Assembly: GCA_025453375.1 (NCBI GenBank)
Contig: JALOQT010000071.1
Location: 1 to 5,918 of the forward strand
Direction: 5' to 3'
DNA from: Phycisphaerales bacterium
Lineage (GTDB): Bacteria; Planctomycetota; Phycisphaerae; Phycisphaerales; UBA1924
Length of the DNA stretch: 5,918 bases
Made by a program: the position numbers and the translations under genes. Below the pieces are notes generated by a model. The model was not told the DNA's origin. It was given only the letters and a program-made list of their open reading frames with translations, and ran no database searches. This document shows, piece after piece, positions 1 through 5,291 of the stretch; positions within the stretch are counted from its first letter, which is position 1, and each line of letters opens with the position of its first letter.

Positions 1-744
1 ACAGGGCCGCATATCTGTCCGGCCTCCAGTGGCGAGCGTGGCGCGGCGTCGGCCATGCAGGCCCAGCCGTGGTGGGAGCGCGGGACTTCCGGATCAACGC
101 AGGATGCCGGCGCACGCATCGATCAGGCACCGCTGGACCTGAACACCGCCTCGCCGACGCAGATCGCCCGCAGTGAACTGGCCCTGCTGGCAGCGAACAT
201 CGCCCTGGCCAGCAGCACCGACGAGGGCTTCGCCAAACTTGTTGACGATGCGAACTCCCTGGCCATGCGCGGCGGGACGCCTGATGAGCGTCAATACATC
301 GATCGCCTGCTGGAAGTCGAGGAATATGCCGAAGCGGCACGTGTGCTGCTGGTGATCGCCGGCCGCCCGGGGGGCACCAGTGCCAGTGATGATGTGCTGG
401 TCCGCACGCTGCAGGCCGCCGGGCGGACTGACGATGCCAACGCGTTCAAAGCCGCGCTGACGCAGCGAACGCTCGAGTCGCTGCAGCGGATGGAAAACTC
501 GGGCCTGGGTGCGGCCGCGCCGGCGGTGTACAGCATCACTTTCTGGCGAGCGAACGTCTACGCCCAGGACGCCTCGCCCCAGTGGCGTGCGATGCGCGAA
601 TCGCTCGCGCGCGTCGCCCGCGCCATCCCGCCAGACTCCCGCGCACTGCAAGCCGGCTACGTCCGCGGCCTCGGCCAGTGGGCCCAGAACCAGGTCGACT
701 GGCTCGACAAACTGCAGGCGCCATCGCAGGGCCAAGGCCGGTGA
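1..744 (+). CDS. Unrecognised helix-rich protein, C-terminal part (5' end outside window)
   Basis: The reading frame is already open at base 1 and stays open to the TGA at 742-744. The ATG at 55 is therefore probably internal, and the visible 247 codons are the C-terminal part of a longer protein. No signal peptide, membrane segment, cysteine cluster or catalytic motif is visible. The chain is rich in Ala, Leu, Arg and Glu and should be mostly alpha-helical. Two neighbouring stretches, around 'LLEVEEYAEAARVLLVIAG' and 'VLVRTLQAAGRTDDANAFKAAL', have the small/large residue alternation of TPR-like helix pairs, but this is only an impression. The segment just before them ('LDLNTASPTQIARSELALLAANIALA') may be another helical hairpin. 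The tail ends in Gln/Gly/Arg-rich residues. I cannot name a function. The opposite strand is also open across most of this stretch, but its translation is Arg-rich shadow. Confidence 0.7.
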   Translation, partial: TGPHICPASSGERGAASAMQAQPWWERGTSGSTQDAGARIDQAPLDLNTASPTQIARSELALLAANIALASSTDEGFAKLVDDANSLAMRGGTPDERQYIDRLLEVEEYAEAARVLLVIAGRPGGTSASDDVLVRTLQAAGRTDDANAFKAALTQRTLESLQRMENSGLGAAAPAVYSITFWRANVYAQDASPQWRAMRESLARVARAIPPDSRALQAGYVRGLGQWAQNQVDWLDKLQAPSQGQGR

Positions 745-759
745 GGGTCGGGGGCGCAT

Positions 760-830
760 GAACGCTGTTCACAAGACGAAGCATGCCACCGACGCCCGGC
801 GATCGGCATCTGAACGGTGTTCTTGTGGAC
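760..830. promoter_or_regulatory. Paired GAAC-N3-GTTC palindromes in the gap before the fasciclin gene
   Basis: The 220-base gap 745-964 has two 11-base palindromes that differ only at one central base: GAACGCTGTTC at 760-770 and GAACGGTGTTC at 812-822, start to start 52 bases (about five helical turns). In addition, GTTCACAAGA (767-776) is complementary to TCTTGTGGAC (821-830), giving a possible 10-bp stem with one G-U pair around a 44-base loop. The arrangement could be a two-site operator for a dimeric repressor upstream of the fasciclin gene, or an RNA fold ending the upstream transcript. The half-sites resemble the GAAC/GTTC halves of Gram-positive LexA boxes, but the spacer is 3, not 4. 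No convincing -35/-10 pair was found; TTCTTG (820-825) with TATGAA (842-847) at 16 bases is the best and is weak. Confidence 0.3.
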
Positions 831-954
831 GATTTGAACGATATGAAGGCCCGCGCGAACCTCAATCTGGGGATTTTCGTAGACCCTAGGCGGCCGCACC
901 CACCGGCCGAGTCTCTGTCGTCCGCGCAGTGTGTCGCCGGGCGAATTCCCCCTT

Positions 955-959
955 AGGAG
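955..959 (+). promoter_or_regulatory. Ribosome binding site of the fasciclin gene
   Basis: AGGAG lies five bases before the ATG at 965. It decides the start in favour of this ATG over the in-frame GTG at 929, which lies upstream of the site and would add 12 residues in front of the signal peptide. It is one of the few clear Shine-Dalgarno sequences in the window. Confidence 0.8.
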
Positions 960-964
960 TTTTT

Positions 965-1651
965 ATGACCCGTTCGACGATTCTCGCGTTGGTGGCTGCC
1001 GCTGGCTTCGGTACGTTTGCCCTGGCCGATGGCTGCGGTGCGGCCAAGTCCGGCTGTGGCGACAAGGTTGCCGAGCAGAAGAAGGAAGGCTGCGGCGACA
1101 AGGAGCTTGTTGCGCAGTATGACGTGACGAAGAAGGCGGCTGATGCTGCCAAGGACGCCGCGAAGCTCGACATCGTCGACACCGCGCTGGCCAACAAGGA
1201 CTTCAGCACGCTGGTGACGGCCCTGAAGGCCGCCGACCTGGTGACGACGCTCAAGGGCAAGGGCCCGTTCACGGTCTTCGCGCCGACGAATGCGGCGTTT
1301 GAGAAGCTCCCCAAGGAGACCCTCGCGGCGCTGCTGAAGCCCGAGGCCAAGAGCACGCTCGCCGGCATCCTGACGTATCACGTCATCGCGGGTGACGTCA
1401 AGGCCGCCGATGCGATCAAGCTCGATGGCAAGATGGCCAAGACGGTCAACGGCGCTGAGGTGAAGATCGTCGTCAAGGACGGCAAGGTCTTCATCGGCCC
1501 GGGCGTGGACAAGGAGCACAAGGACATGGCCCAGATCGTCAAGACGGACATCGTGACAAGCAACGGCGTGATCCACGTTCTGGATGCGGTCATCCTGCCG
1601 CCGGCCAAGAGCGAGAGCAAGTCCGAGGGCGACAAGCCCAAGGCCAACTGA
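965..1651 (+). CDS. Exported fasciclin (FAS1) domain protein
   Basis: This 228-residue protein is predicted to be secreted. Residues 1-21 form a signal peptide (basic start, hydrophobic core, 'ALA' before the likely cleavage point at 21/22). The mature N-terminus has three Gly-Cys-Gly units (Cys24, Cys31, Cys43) in a Lys/Asp/Ala-rich linker. One FAS1 domain follows from about 68 to 213. The first conserved block is '[17 protein letters not shown]' (100-116), then the '[10 protein letters not shown]' block (136-145), and the closing '[15 protein letters not shown]' block (199-213). FAS1 domains are adhesion or matrix domains, so an envelope or extracellular role is expected; ligand and partner are unknown. 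The C-terminus is a short Lys/Ser/Glu-rich tail. 'ADGC' at 21-24 is not a good lipobox, so I favour signal peptidase I over lipoprotein processing. The gene has a strong ribosome binding site and its own terminator, suggesting a single-gene transcript. Confidence 0.92.
   Translation: MTRSTILALVAAAGFGTFALADGCGAAKSGCGDKVAEQKKEGCGDKELVAQYDVTKKAADAAKDAAKLDIVDTALANKDFSTLVTALKAADLVTTLKGKGPFTVFAPTNAAFEKLPKETLAALLKPEAKSTLAGILTYHVIAGDVKAADAIKLDGKMAKTVNGAEVKIVVKDGKVFIGPGVDKEHKDMAQIVKTDIVTSNGVIHVLDAVILPPAKSESKSEGDKPKAN
1031..1102 (+). repeat. Gly-Cys-Gly coding repeats in the fasciclin gene
   Basis: GGCTGTGGCGACAAG (1052-1066) and GGCTGCGGCGACAAG (1088-1102) are a 15-base direct repeat with one silent difference, 36 bases (12 codons) apart. 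A weaker copy starts at 1031. They encode 'GCGDK', 'GCGDK' and 'GCGAAK'. The single difference is a third-position change, so the repeated peptide itself is kept. Confidence 0.6.
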
Positions 1652-1658
1652 ACGCGTC

Positions 1659-1741
1659 GGCCCAGTGCCAAGCCGAGTCCTTGATGCGGCCATGGCCATG
1701 ATCGGCCGAAAGGCCATCGTCGGTGCCCGGTGACACTGGCC
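1659..1741 (+). other. Foldable 3' region after the fasciclin gene
   Basis: GGCCCAGTG (1659-1667) can pair with CACTGGCC (1734-1741), giving eight pairs with a single bulged C. It encloses a second possible stem, ATGGCC (1692-1697) with GGCCAT (1712-1717), and the palindrome CGGCCG. Nothing codes here. It may be a structured 3' untranslated region or a 3'-derived small RNA ending at the terminator just downstream. High GC makes chance pairing common, so confidence is low. Confidence 0.25.
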
Positions 1742-1763
1742 AAAACGTTCTGATGTGACATTT

Positions 1764-1804
1764 CACACGCCCCGGTGCTTCGGCACTGGGGCGTGTGTGT
1801 TTGT
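1764..1804 (+). terminator. Rho-independent-like terminator of the fasciclin gene
   Basis: Bases 1764-1778 and 1783-1797 pair over 15 positions (one G-T) around a TTCG loop closed by C-G, the extra-stable UUCG tetraloop type. The bases after the stem (TGTTTGT) are moderately T-rich; on the other strand the stem is followed by only a short A/T stretch and no T-run, so the plus strand is favoured. It separates the fasciclin transcript from the zinc-ribbon gene. The frame of the next gene stays open back through this hairpin from a GTG at 1775, which is why I do not use that start. Confidence 0.8.
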
Positions 1805-1852
1805 GGAAGGTGTGGGGGTGGGGGGGGCAGGTTCGGTCTCGGGGTTTGGAAC

Positions 1853-3433
1853 ATGCCTGAGGAGTTACACAACCCGTGGCTGCTGGTGCTGCCGGGCGTG
1901 ATCCTGGCGGTGGTGGTGTGGCTGACGGCTCGGCGGGCGTGGAGCTTCAGCCGGAACCTTGCTGAGCATTGGCCCAGCGAAGTGCGATGCAGCTCGTGCA
2001 CGTATGACTTGCGGGGCATCGTGGTCTGCGATCAGCACGGGCAGGTGATGGAGGTGGTGGCAATGGGCGATGGGCCGCGCACAGCGCGATGCCCTGAGTG
2101 CGGGCAGGACCTGCTTGAGCGGGGCGCGCTGCGACTACGCCGTGTGATTCACGGCAAGCGCCTCGCGATGGTCGGCCTGTGGCTGCTGGCGCTCGCGGCG
2201 CTGCTGGGCATCGTCGTGCTGGCGGTGCGATTCCCCCTGGCTGAGTGGGTCCGCCCGCTGCCCGGCGGGCTGATCGAGCGTGGCATTCGCCATGGAGTCA
2301 TGGAAGAAACGTGCTGGACCGCACTGCGGATCAACGAACAGACCGGCACACGATCGACCAATCGGTTTGTGCCGCTGGCGATGGAACGCATCGACCGCGT
2401 GCTGGCCAATCGCGACACGCCGACGCGGCTGGAGCTGGAGTGCATGGCGTATCTCAGCGCACGAAGGACCAGCATCCTGCAGGATGAGGCGCTGCGCAGC
2501 GCGATGCTGGAGATGTACATGCGTCAGCCGTGGATCATGCTCGACTTGGCCCCGGGAGGGGTGGTTCGCAATGGTGCGGAGATGACGCATCTGTCCCGCT
2601 GGCTGGAGGAGATACCTGAAGCGGCGAGCGTGAAGTTTGCCGAGGCGTTTGCGGCCCTCCTGGCTGATGAAATCGTGTTTCGCGGGCCTATCGGCGCGAG
2701 GGTCAACGATCAGCCCGTTCCGATTCGTTGTGGAGCGATGGGACTGCTGCCCGTCGGTGTTCGTCGGCAGTCGACGACTGTGGAGGTCACGTGGTTTGAG
2801 CATGCCCTTGTGCCATCAGCCCGCAGCTCGATGCGGTTCTATGAGCCGGTGGCCAGAAGTGCGACGACACGATCTGCACCGCTGCTGACTCGCGACGACT
2901 TCATTGATCGGCGGCTGGATCCCATGCGACCCTTGGCGGAAATGAGTGTTGTCAGCGATCGATGGACGGGGCTTGGGCGAACAGTTCTGTCGATCCGACC
3001 GGTGATGGTCGAGGTGCGGGAGAACGCGTCACTCCCGGCAACCTGGAGCCTTATCTGGAGGGTCGCCCTGACGCGGCTTGAGTACTCTGCACTGCCCGTC
3101 AAGGCGGAGAACGTGCAAGGTCGTCATCGGGCGCTGCCGTTTGCCGCGCGCGTGTTTGTGATTGGACCTGATGGCCAGGAACATGCCGCCGGGTTTGTTA
3201 TTGGCGATGGCCAGTACACCTCGAATGTCAGCGGCGGGACAGTCGTGACTGACAACCACGTCTACTGCCACATCGAACCGCTTCCGCCAGATGTGGCAGC
3301 ATGGCTGGCGACGCAGGATTCAGTCCAGTTTCGTCTGCGGACCGACCTCTCACTCGAGCGGGCATACCTCCACGCGGGCCTCGTGTTTCGGGGGCAGATT
3401 GACGTGACATCGCTGTTGAACTTCAACTGGTAG
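1853..3433 (+). CDS. Membrane protein with YDLRG-type zinc ribbon, function unknown
   Basis: The protein has 526 residues from the ATG at 1853. An in-frame GTG at 1775 lies inside the terminator stem and would add a Gly/Cys/Trp-rich segment read from a G-tract, so it is unlikely to be the start. No Shine-Dalgarno is visible before the ATG. Residues 10-25 are a first membrane segment. Residues 45-87 are a zinc ribbon: Cys46-x2-Cys49, then 'TYDLRG', and 'CPECG' with Cys80 and Cys83, plus an extra Cys59 in a long loop between the two knuckles. Residues 104-125 are a second membrane segment. About 400 residues follow with no motif I recognise, rich in beta-type sequence near the end. The YDLRG/CPECG ribbon next to membrane segments is common in planctomycete membrane proteins of unknown role. 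If the ribbon is cytoplasmic, the large C-terminal part lies outside the inner membrane. It is the 5' neighbour of the nfu-mutY unit. Confidence 0.85.
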   Translation: MPEELHNPWLLVLPGVILAVVVWLTARRAWSFSRNLAEHWPSEVRCSSCTYDLRGIVVCDQHGQVMEVVAMGDGPRTARCPECGQDLLERGALRLRRVIHGKRLAMVGLWLLALAALLGIVVLAVRFPLAEWVRPLPGGLIERGIRHGVMEETCWTALRINEQTGTRSTNRFVPLAMERIDRVLANRDTPTRLELECMAYLSARRTSILQDEALRSAMLEMYMRQPWIMLDLAPGGVVRNGAEMTHLSRWLEEIPEAASVKFAEAFAALLADEIVFRGPIGARVNDQPVPIRCGAMGLLPVGVRRQSTTVEVTWFEHALVPSARSSMRFYEPVARSATTRSAPLLTRDDFIDRRLDPMRPLAEMSVVSDRWTGLGRTVLSIRPVMVEVRENASLPATWSLIWRVALTRLEYSALPVKAENVQGRHRALPFAARVFVIGPDGQEHAAGFVIGDGQYTSNVSGGTVVTDNHVYCHIEPLPPDVAAWLATQDSVQFRLRTDLSLERAYLHAGLVFRGQIDVTSLLNFNW

Positions 3434-3451
3434 ACTTTGCGTGAGGTCATT

Positions 3452-3616
3452 GTGCAGCCGCAGGAATTGGCCAATCCGTGGATGTGGTTCGCGCCCGGCG
3501 TGGTGGTGCTGAAGTTGCCCTTGTGCAAGCCGCGTGCCCTACGCTCTGCTCATGGGCCTTCGCGTTGTGCAGTATCTCGACACGCCGAATCCGCAGGCGC
3601 TCAAGTGTGTGCTTGA
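3452..3616 (+). pseudogene. Short ORF resembling the start of the preceding membrane gene; relic or leader ORF
   Basis: A 54-codon frame starts with GTG at 3452, 18 bases after the stop of the zinc-ribbon gene, and ends with TGA at 3614-3616. GAGG at 3443-3446, five bases before the GTG, is a plausible ribosome binding site. Its first residues, 'MQPQELANPWMWFAPGVVV', line up with 'MPEELHNPWLLVLPGVILA', the first residues of the zinc-ribbon protein: the EL-x-NPW-x4-PGV pattern is shared and sits at the very start in both. After about residue 20 the likeness stops; the rest is Arg/Ser/Ala-rich and overlaps the nfu gene by 65 bases in another frame, so it looks like readthrough. I read it as the 5' remnant of a tandem paralogue cut off when nfu was joined on. 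The alternative is a living leader ORF that feeds ribosomes to nfu, which lacks a binding site of its own. Confidence 0.4.
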
Positions 3617-3881
3617 TGGGGTGGTCAGTGTGGGCAGTCGGCCGTATCGGGCGGGGCAGGCCGGGGCGGGTGGGGGCAAGAGCAGCGGTGAGGCTGATGG
3701 GCGAAGTGATGCGCTGGCGTCGGCGTTGCTGGCGATTCCGGGGGTGGTGGGGTTGCTCTTGCATGGGGATTGGATGACGGTCAGCAAGTCGCCCGATGCG
3801 CGATGGGCGGCGATCAAGCCGCGGGTCGAAGCGACGCTGAAGGCCTGGGCCGACGAGGGCGCGGCGCGGAGCGGCGCGTGA
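3552..3881 (+). CDS. Stand-alone Nfu/NifU N-terminal domain protein
   Basis: This 109-residue protein matches the N-terminal domain of Nfu-type iron-sulfur scaffold proteins. Landmarks are 'YLDTPNPQALK' (8-18), the 'ALLAIPGVVGLLLHGDWMTVSK' region (58-79, family pattern L-x-IPGV ... D-x-ITV-x-K), and 'WAAIKPRVEATLKAW' (85-99). The C-terminal NifU domain with its cluster-binding CxxC is absent, and the only cysteine is Cys19. It is therefore unlikely to hold a cluster in the usual way; a targeting or partner-binding role is an inference. Residues 34-50 are a Gly/Ser-rich insert coded by a G-tract, longer than I expect for the family. ATG 3552 starts just before the conserved beta strand; GTG 3534 would add six residues. 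Neither has a Shine-Dalgarno. The stop overlaps the mutY start (GTGA), so the two are probably translated together. Confidence 0.82.
   Translation: MGLRVVQYLDTPNPQALKCVLDGVVSVGSRPYRAGQAGAGGGKSSGEADGRSDALASALLAIPGVVGLLLHGDWMTVSKSPDARWAAIKPRVEATLKAWADEGAARSGA
3653..3676 (+). other. G-quadruplex-type G-tract inside nfu
   Basis: Runs of 4, 4, 3 and 5 Gs (3653-3656, 3663-3666, 3668-3670, 3672-3676) are separated by 6, 1 and 1 bases, fitting the G3+N1-7 rule on the coding strand. It encodes part of the Gly-rich insert of the Nfu-domain protein. Folding in DNA or mRNA is not shown. Confidence 0.5.
3868..3871 (+). promoter_or_regulatory. Ribosome binding site that sets the mutY start
   Basis: GGAG lies six bases before the GTG at 3878. 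With the four-base overlap (GTGA) to the nfu stop, it makes this GTG the best mutY start. The frame is open back to a TTG at 3770, but that part lies wholly within nfu in another frame. Later in-frame GTGs (3905, 3920) and the ATG at 3989 lack a comparable site. Confidence 0.6.
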
Positions 3882-5242
3882 GTGCGGGCACGCGGCGGGG
3901 CGGCGTGAAGCGTGGGCACGTGAGTAGTGATGATCGTGCGAGCAGTGGGAGTGGGGGCGGGGGGAGTGGGGCCGAGCGTGATCGGGTGATGGCCGCAGCG
4001 ATCATCGTGTGGTTTGAGGCTTCGCACAGGCCGTTGCCTTGGCGGACGGATATGACGGCGGGCGATGGGCAGCGTGGTGGCCCGATGCGCAACGCGTATC
4101 ACGCCCTGGTGGCCGAGGCGATGCTGCAGCAGACGCAAGTGTCGCGCGTGGTGGAGTATCTGGCGCGGTTCATCGAGCGGTTCCCGACCGTGCAGGCCCT
4201 CGCCGCGGCGCAAGAAGCCGAGGTGCTGGCGATGTGGGCCGGTCTGGGGTATTACCGGCGTGCGCGGCTGTTGCACGCGGCGGCGAAGGCCATTGTGGAA
4301 GATCATGGCGGACGCGTGCCCGAGACGGTCGAGGCGCTGCGGGCACTGCCGGGCGTCGGGGCGTATACGGCGGGGTCGATCGCGTCGATCGTGTTCTATC
4401 AGCGGGCGGCGCTGGTTGATGGCAATGTACAGCGCGTGGTGCAGCGGCTGGAGGGTGACGCCTCGACAGGCAAGGAGGCGACCGCGCGTGCCTGGGCGCG
4501 GGCCGAGGCTCTGGTGCGTGCGGCTGATGAGTCGGCGTCGGGGGCGAGCGGGGCGCGATCGGCGAGGTTCGCGAGGCTCAATGAGGGATTGATGGAGCTG
4601 GGCGCGCTGGTGTGCACGCCGCCACCATCGACGCCTGCGTGCTTGCATTGCCCGCTTGGGCCGAGCCATGCGGATGTGTGCGTGGCGCAGCAGCGCGGGC
4701 TGGTGGGGCAGATTCCGCCGCCAAAGGCGGCCGCGGCGGTCAAGGCCTTGCATGCAGTGACGGTCGTGCTGCTGCGGGCCGGCAGCGGTGGAGAGGGGCC
4801 GTCGATCCTGCTGGAGCAGCGTCCGGCCAGCGGGCTGTGGGCCGGGCTATGGCAGGCGCCGACGATTGAGCAAGCCGCGAAGTTCTCGCAGCGCGGGCAA
4901 GCGATCGCGGCGGACCTGTGCGCGATGCGCGGCGGGGACCGTGCAACGCTGCGACACATCACCAGCGTGACGCACGTGCTGACGCATCGACGCGTGCAGA
5001 CGGAGGTGTATGCCGCGCACGCTGTGGCGTGTGTGCGGAAGACGCGACGCAGCAGTGGGGGCAGTGGGGGGAGTGGGGGTGGTGGGGGGAGTGCGAACGT
5101 GAGTGACGACTCGCCACGCTGGGTGACGCTGGCGGAGATCGAGGCACGGGCGGTGGGCCTGTCCAGCGCGGCGCGGAAGGCGATCGACGCGGCGATGGCG
5201 GCACCGCGTGTGAACGGTGCGAAAGGCACCGACGAATCGTGA
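3878..5242 (+). CDS. mutY: A/G-specific adenine glycosylase MutY
   Basis: MutY removes adenine mispaired with 8-oxoguanine in base-excision repair. From GTG 3878 the protein has 454 residues; E. coli MutY has 350. Seen in order: a Gly/Ser-rich N-terminal extension (1-36); 'WFEASHRPLPW' (45-55); an insert (57-71); 'AEAMLQQTQV' with catalytic Glu80; 'WAGLGYYRRAR'; the helix-hairpin-helix 'LPGVGAYTAG' with Tyr163; 'VDGNVQR' with catalytic Asp181; the iron-sulfur cysteines 246, 255, 258 and 268; then a Nudix-like 8-oxoG-recognition domain with 'LLEQRPASGLWAGLWQAP' (311-328) and 'THVLTHRR' (365-372), where Thr replaces the Ser of the usual FSH motif. The spacing C-x8-C-x2-C-x9-C is wider than the usual C-x6-C-x2-C-x5-C, yet all four cysteines are present. 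A 14-residue Gly/Ser linker (392-405) interrupts the C-terminal domain. The gene is coupled to the Nfu-domain gene upstream. Confidence 0.95.
   Translation: MSAGTRRGGVKRGHVSSDDRASSGSGGGGSGAERDRVMAAAIIVWFEASHRPLPWRTDMTAGDGQRGGPMRNAYHALVAEAMLQQTQVSRVVEYLARFIERFPTVQALAAAQEAEVLAMWAGLGYYRRARLLHAAAKAIVEDHGGRVPETVEALRALPGVGAYTAGSIASIVFYQRAALVDGNVQRVVQRLEGDASTGKEATARAWARAEALVRAADESASGASGARSARFARLNEGLMELGALVCTPPPSTPACLHCPLGPSHADVCVAQQRGLVGQIPPPKAAAAVKALHAVTVVLLRAGSGGEGPSILLEQRPASGLWAGLWQAPTIEQAAKFSQRGQAIAADLCAMRGGDRATLRHITSVTHVLTHRRVQTEVYAAHAVACVRKTRRSSGGSGGSGGGGGSANVSDDSPRWVTLAEIEARAVGLSSAARKAIDAAMAAPRVNGAKGTDES
3947..3971 (+). other. G-quadruplex-type G-tract near the mutY 5' end
   Basis: Runs of 3, 5, 6 and 4 Gs (3947-3949, 3953-3957, 3959-3964, 3968-3971) are separated by AGT, C and AGT. 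It encodes the Gly/Ser part of the N-terminal extension, 69-93 bases into the gene. In the mRNA it could slow early elongation. Confidence 0.55.
5057..5089 (+). other. Strong G-quadruplex-type G-tract in the mutY 3' part
   Basis: Runs of 5, 6, 5 and 6 Gs (5057-5061, 5066-5071, 5075-5079, 5084-5089) are separated by loops of 4, 3 and 4 bases, the strongest such motif in the window. It encodes a GGS/GGGGS-type linker that splits the C-terminal recognition domain. The units look like products of slippage or local duplication of a GGGGG(C/A)GT word. Confidence 0.65.
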
Positions 5243-5253
5243 CATGCGTGATC

Positions 5254-5279
5254 GCGCCCCTCTCGGAGAGAGGGGGTGC
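5254..5279. terminator. Hairpin between convergent mutY and cyclo-ligase genes
   Basis: CCCCTCTC (5257-5264) pairs perfectly with GAGAGGGG (5268-5275) over a 3-base loop; with one bulged G, GCG/TGC adds up to three more pairs (5254-5256 with 5277-5279). It lies in the 49-base gap between two converging stops, so it may end transcription from both sides. There is no T-run on either strand, so it is not a textbook Rho-independent terminator. Confidence 0.5.
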
Positions 5280-5291
5280 CCAGCGGGCGCA

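Noticed and set aside
758..889. 43-codon ORF in the gap before the fasciclin gene (starts MNAVHKTKHATD)
   Set aside because: It has only a poor G-rich sequence upstream, an Arg-rich composition typical of shadow frames in high-GC DNA, and it covers the twin palindromes. There is no recognisable motif beyond a single CSC.
929..964. GTG start 12 codons upstream of the fasciclin ATG
   Set aside because: It lies upstream of the clear AGGAG site and would place 12 polar residues before the signal peptide.
1814..1844. G-rich stretch before the zinc-ribbon gene as a G-quadruplex
   Set aside because: It has a 5-G and an 8-G run but the next run of three or more Gs is 13 bases away, so it fits the standard pattern only if the 8-G run is split. 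I kept it out of the G4 findings.
1775..1852. GTG start for the zinc-ribbon gene 26 codons upstream
   Set aside because: It sits inside the terminator hairpin and would be read through a run of Gs giving a Cys/Gly string unlike the rest of the protein.
3539..4753. 404-codon minus-strand ORF opposite nfu and mutY
   Set aside because: It has Arg/His/Pro-rich composition with no motif and lies fully opposite two genes with clear family signatures, so it is a high-GC shadow frame.
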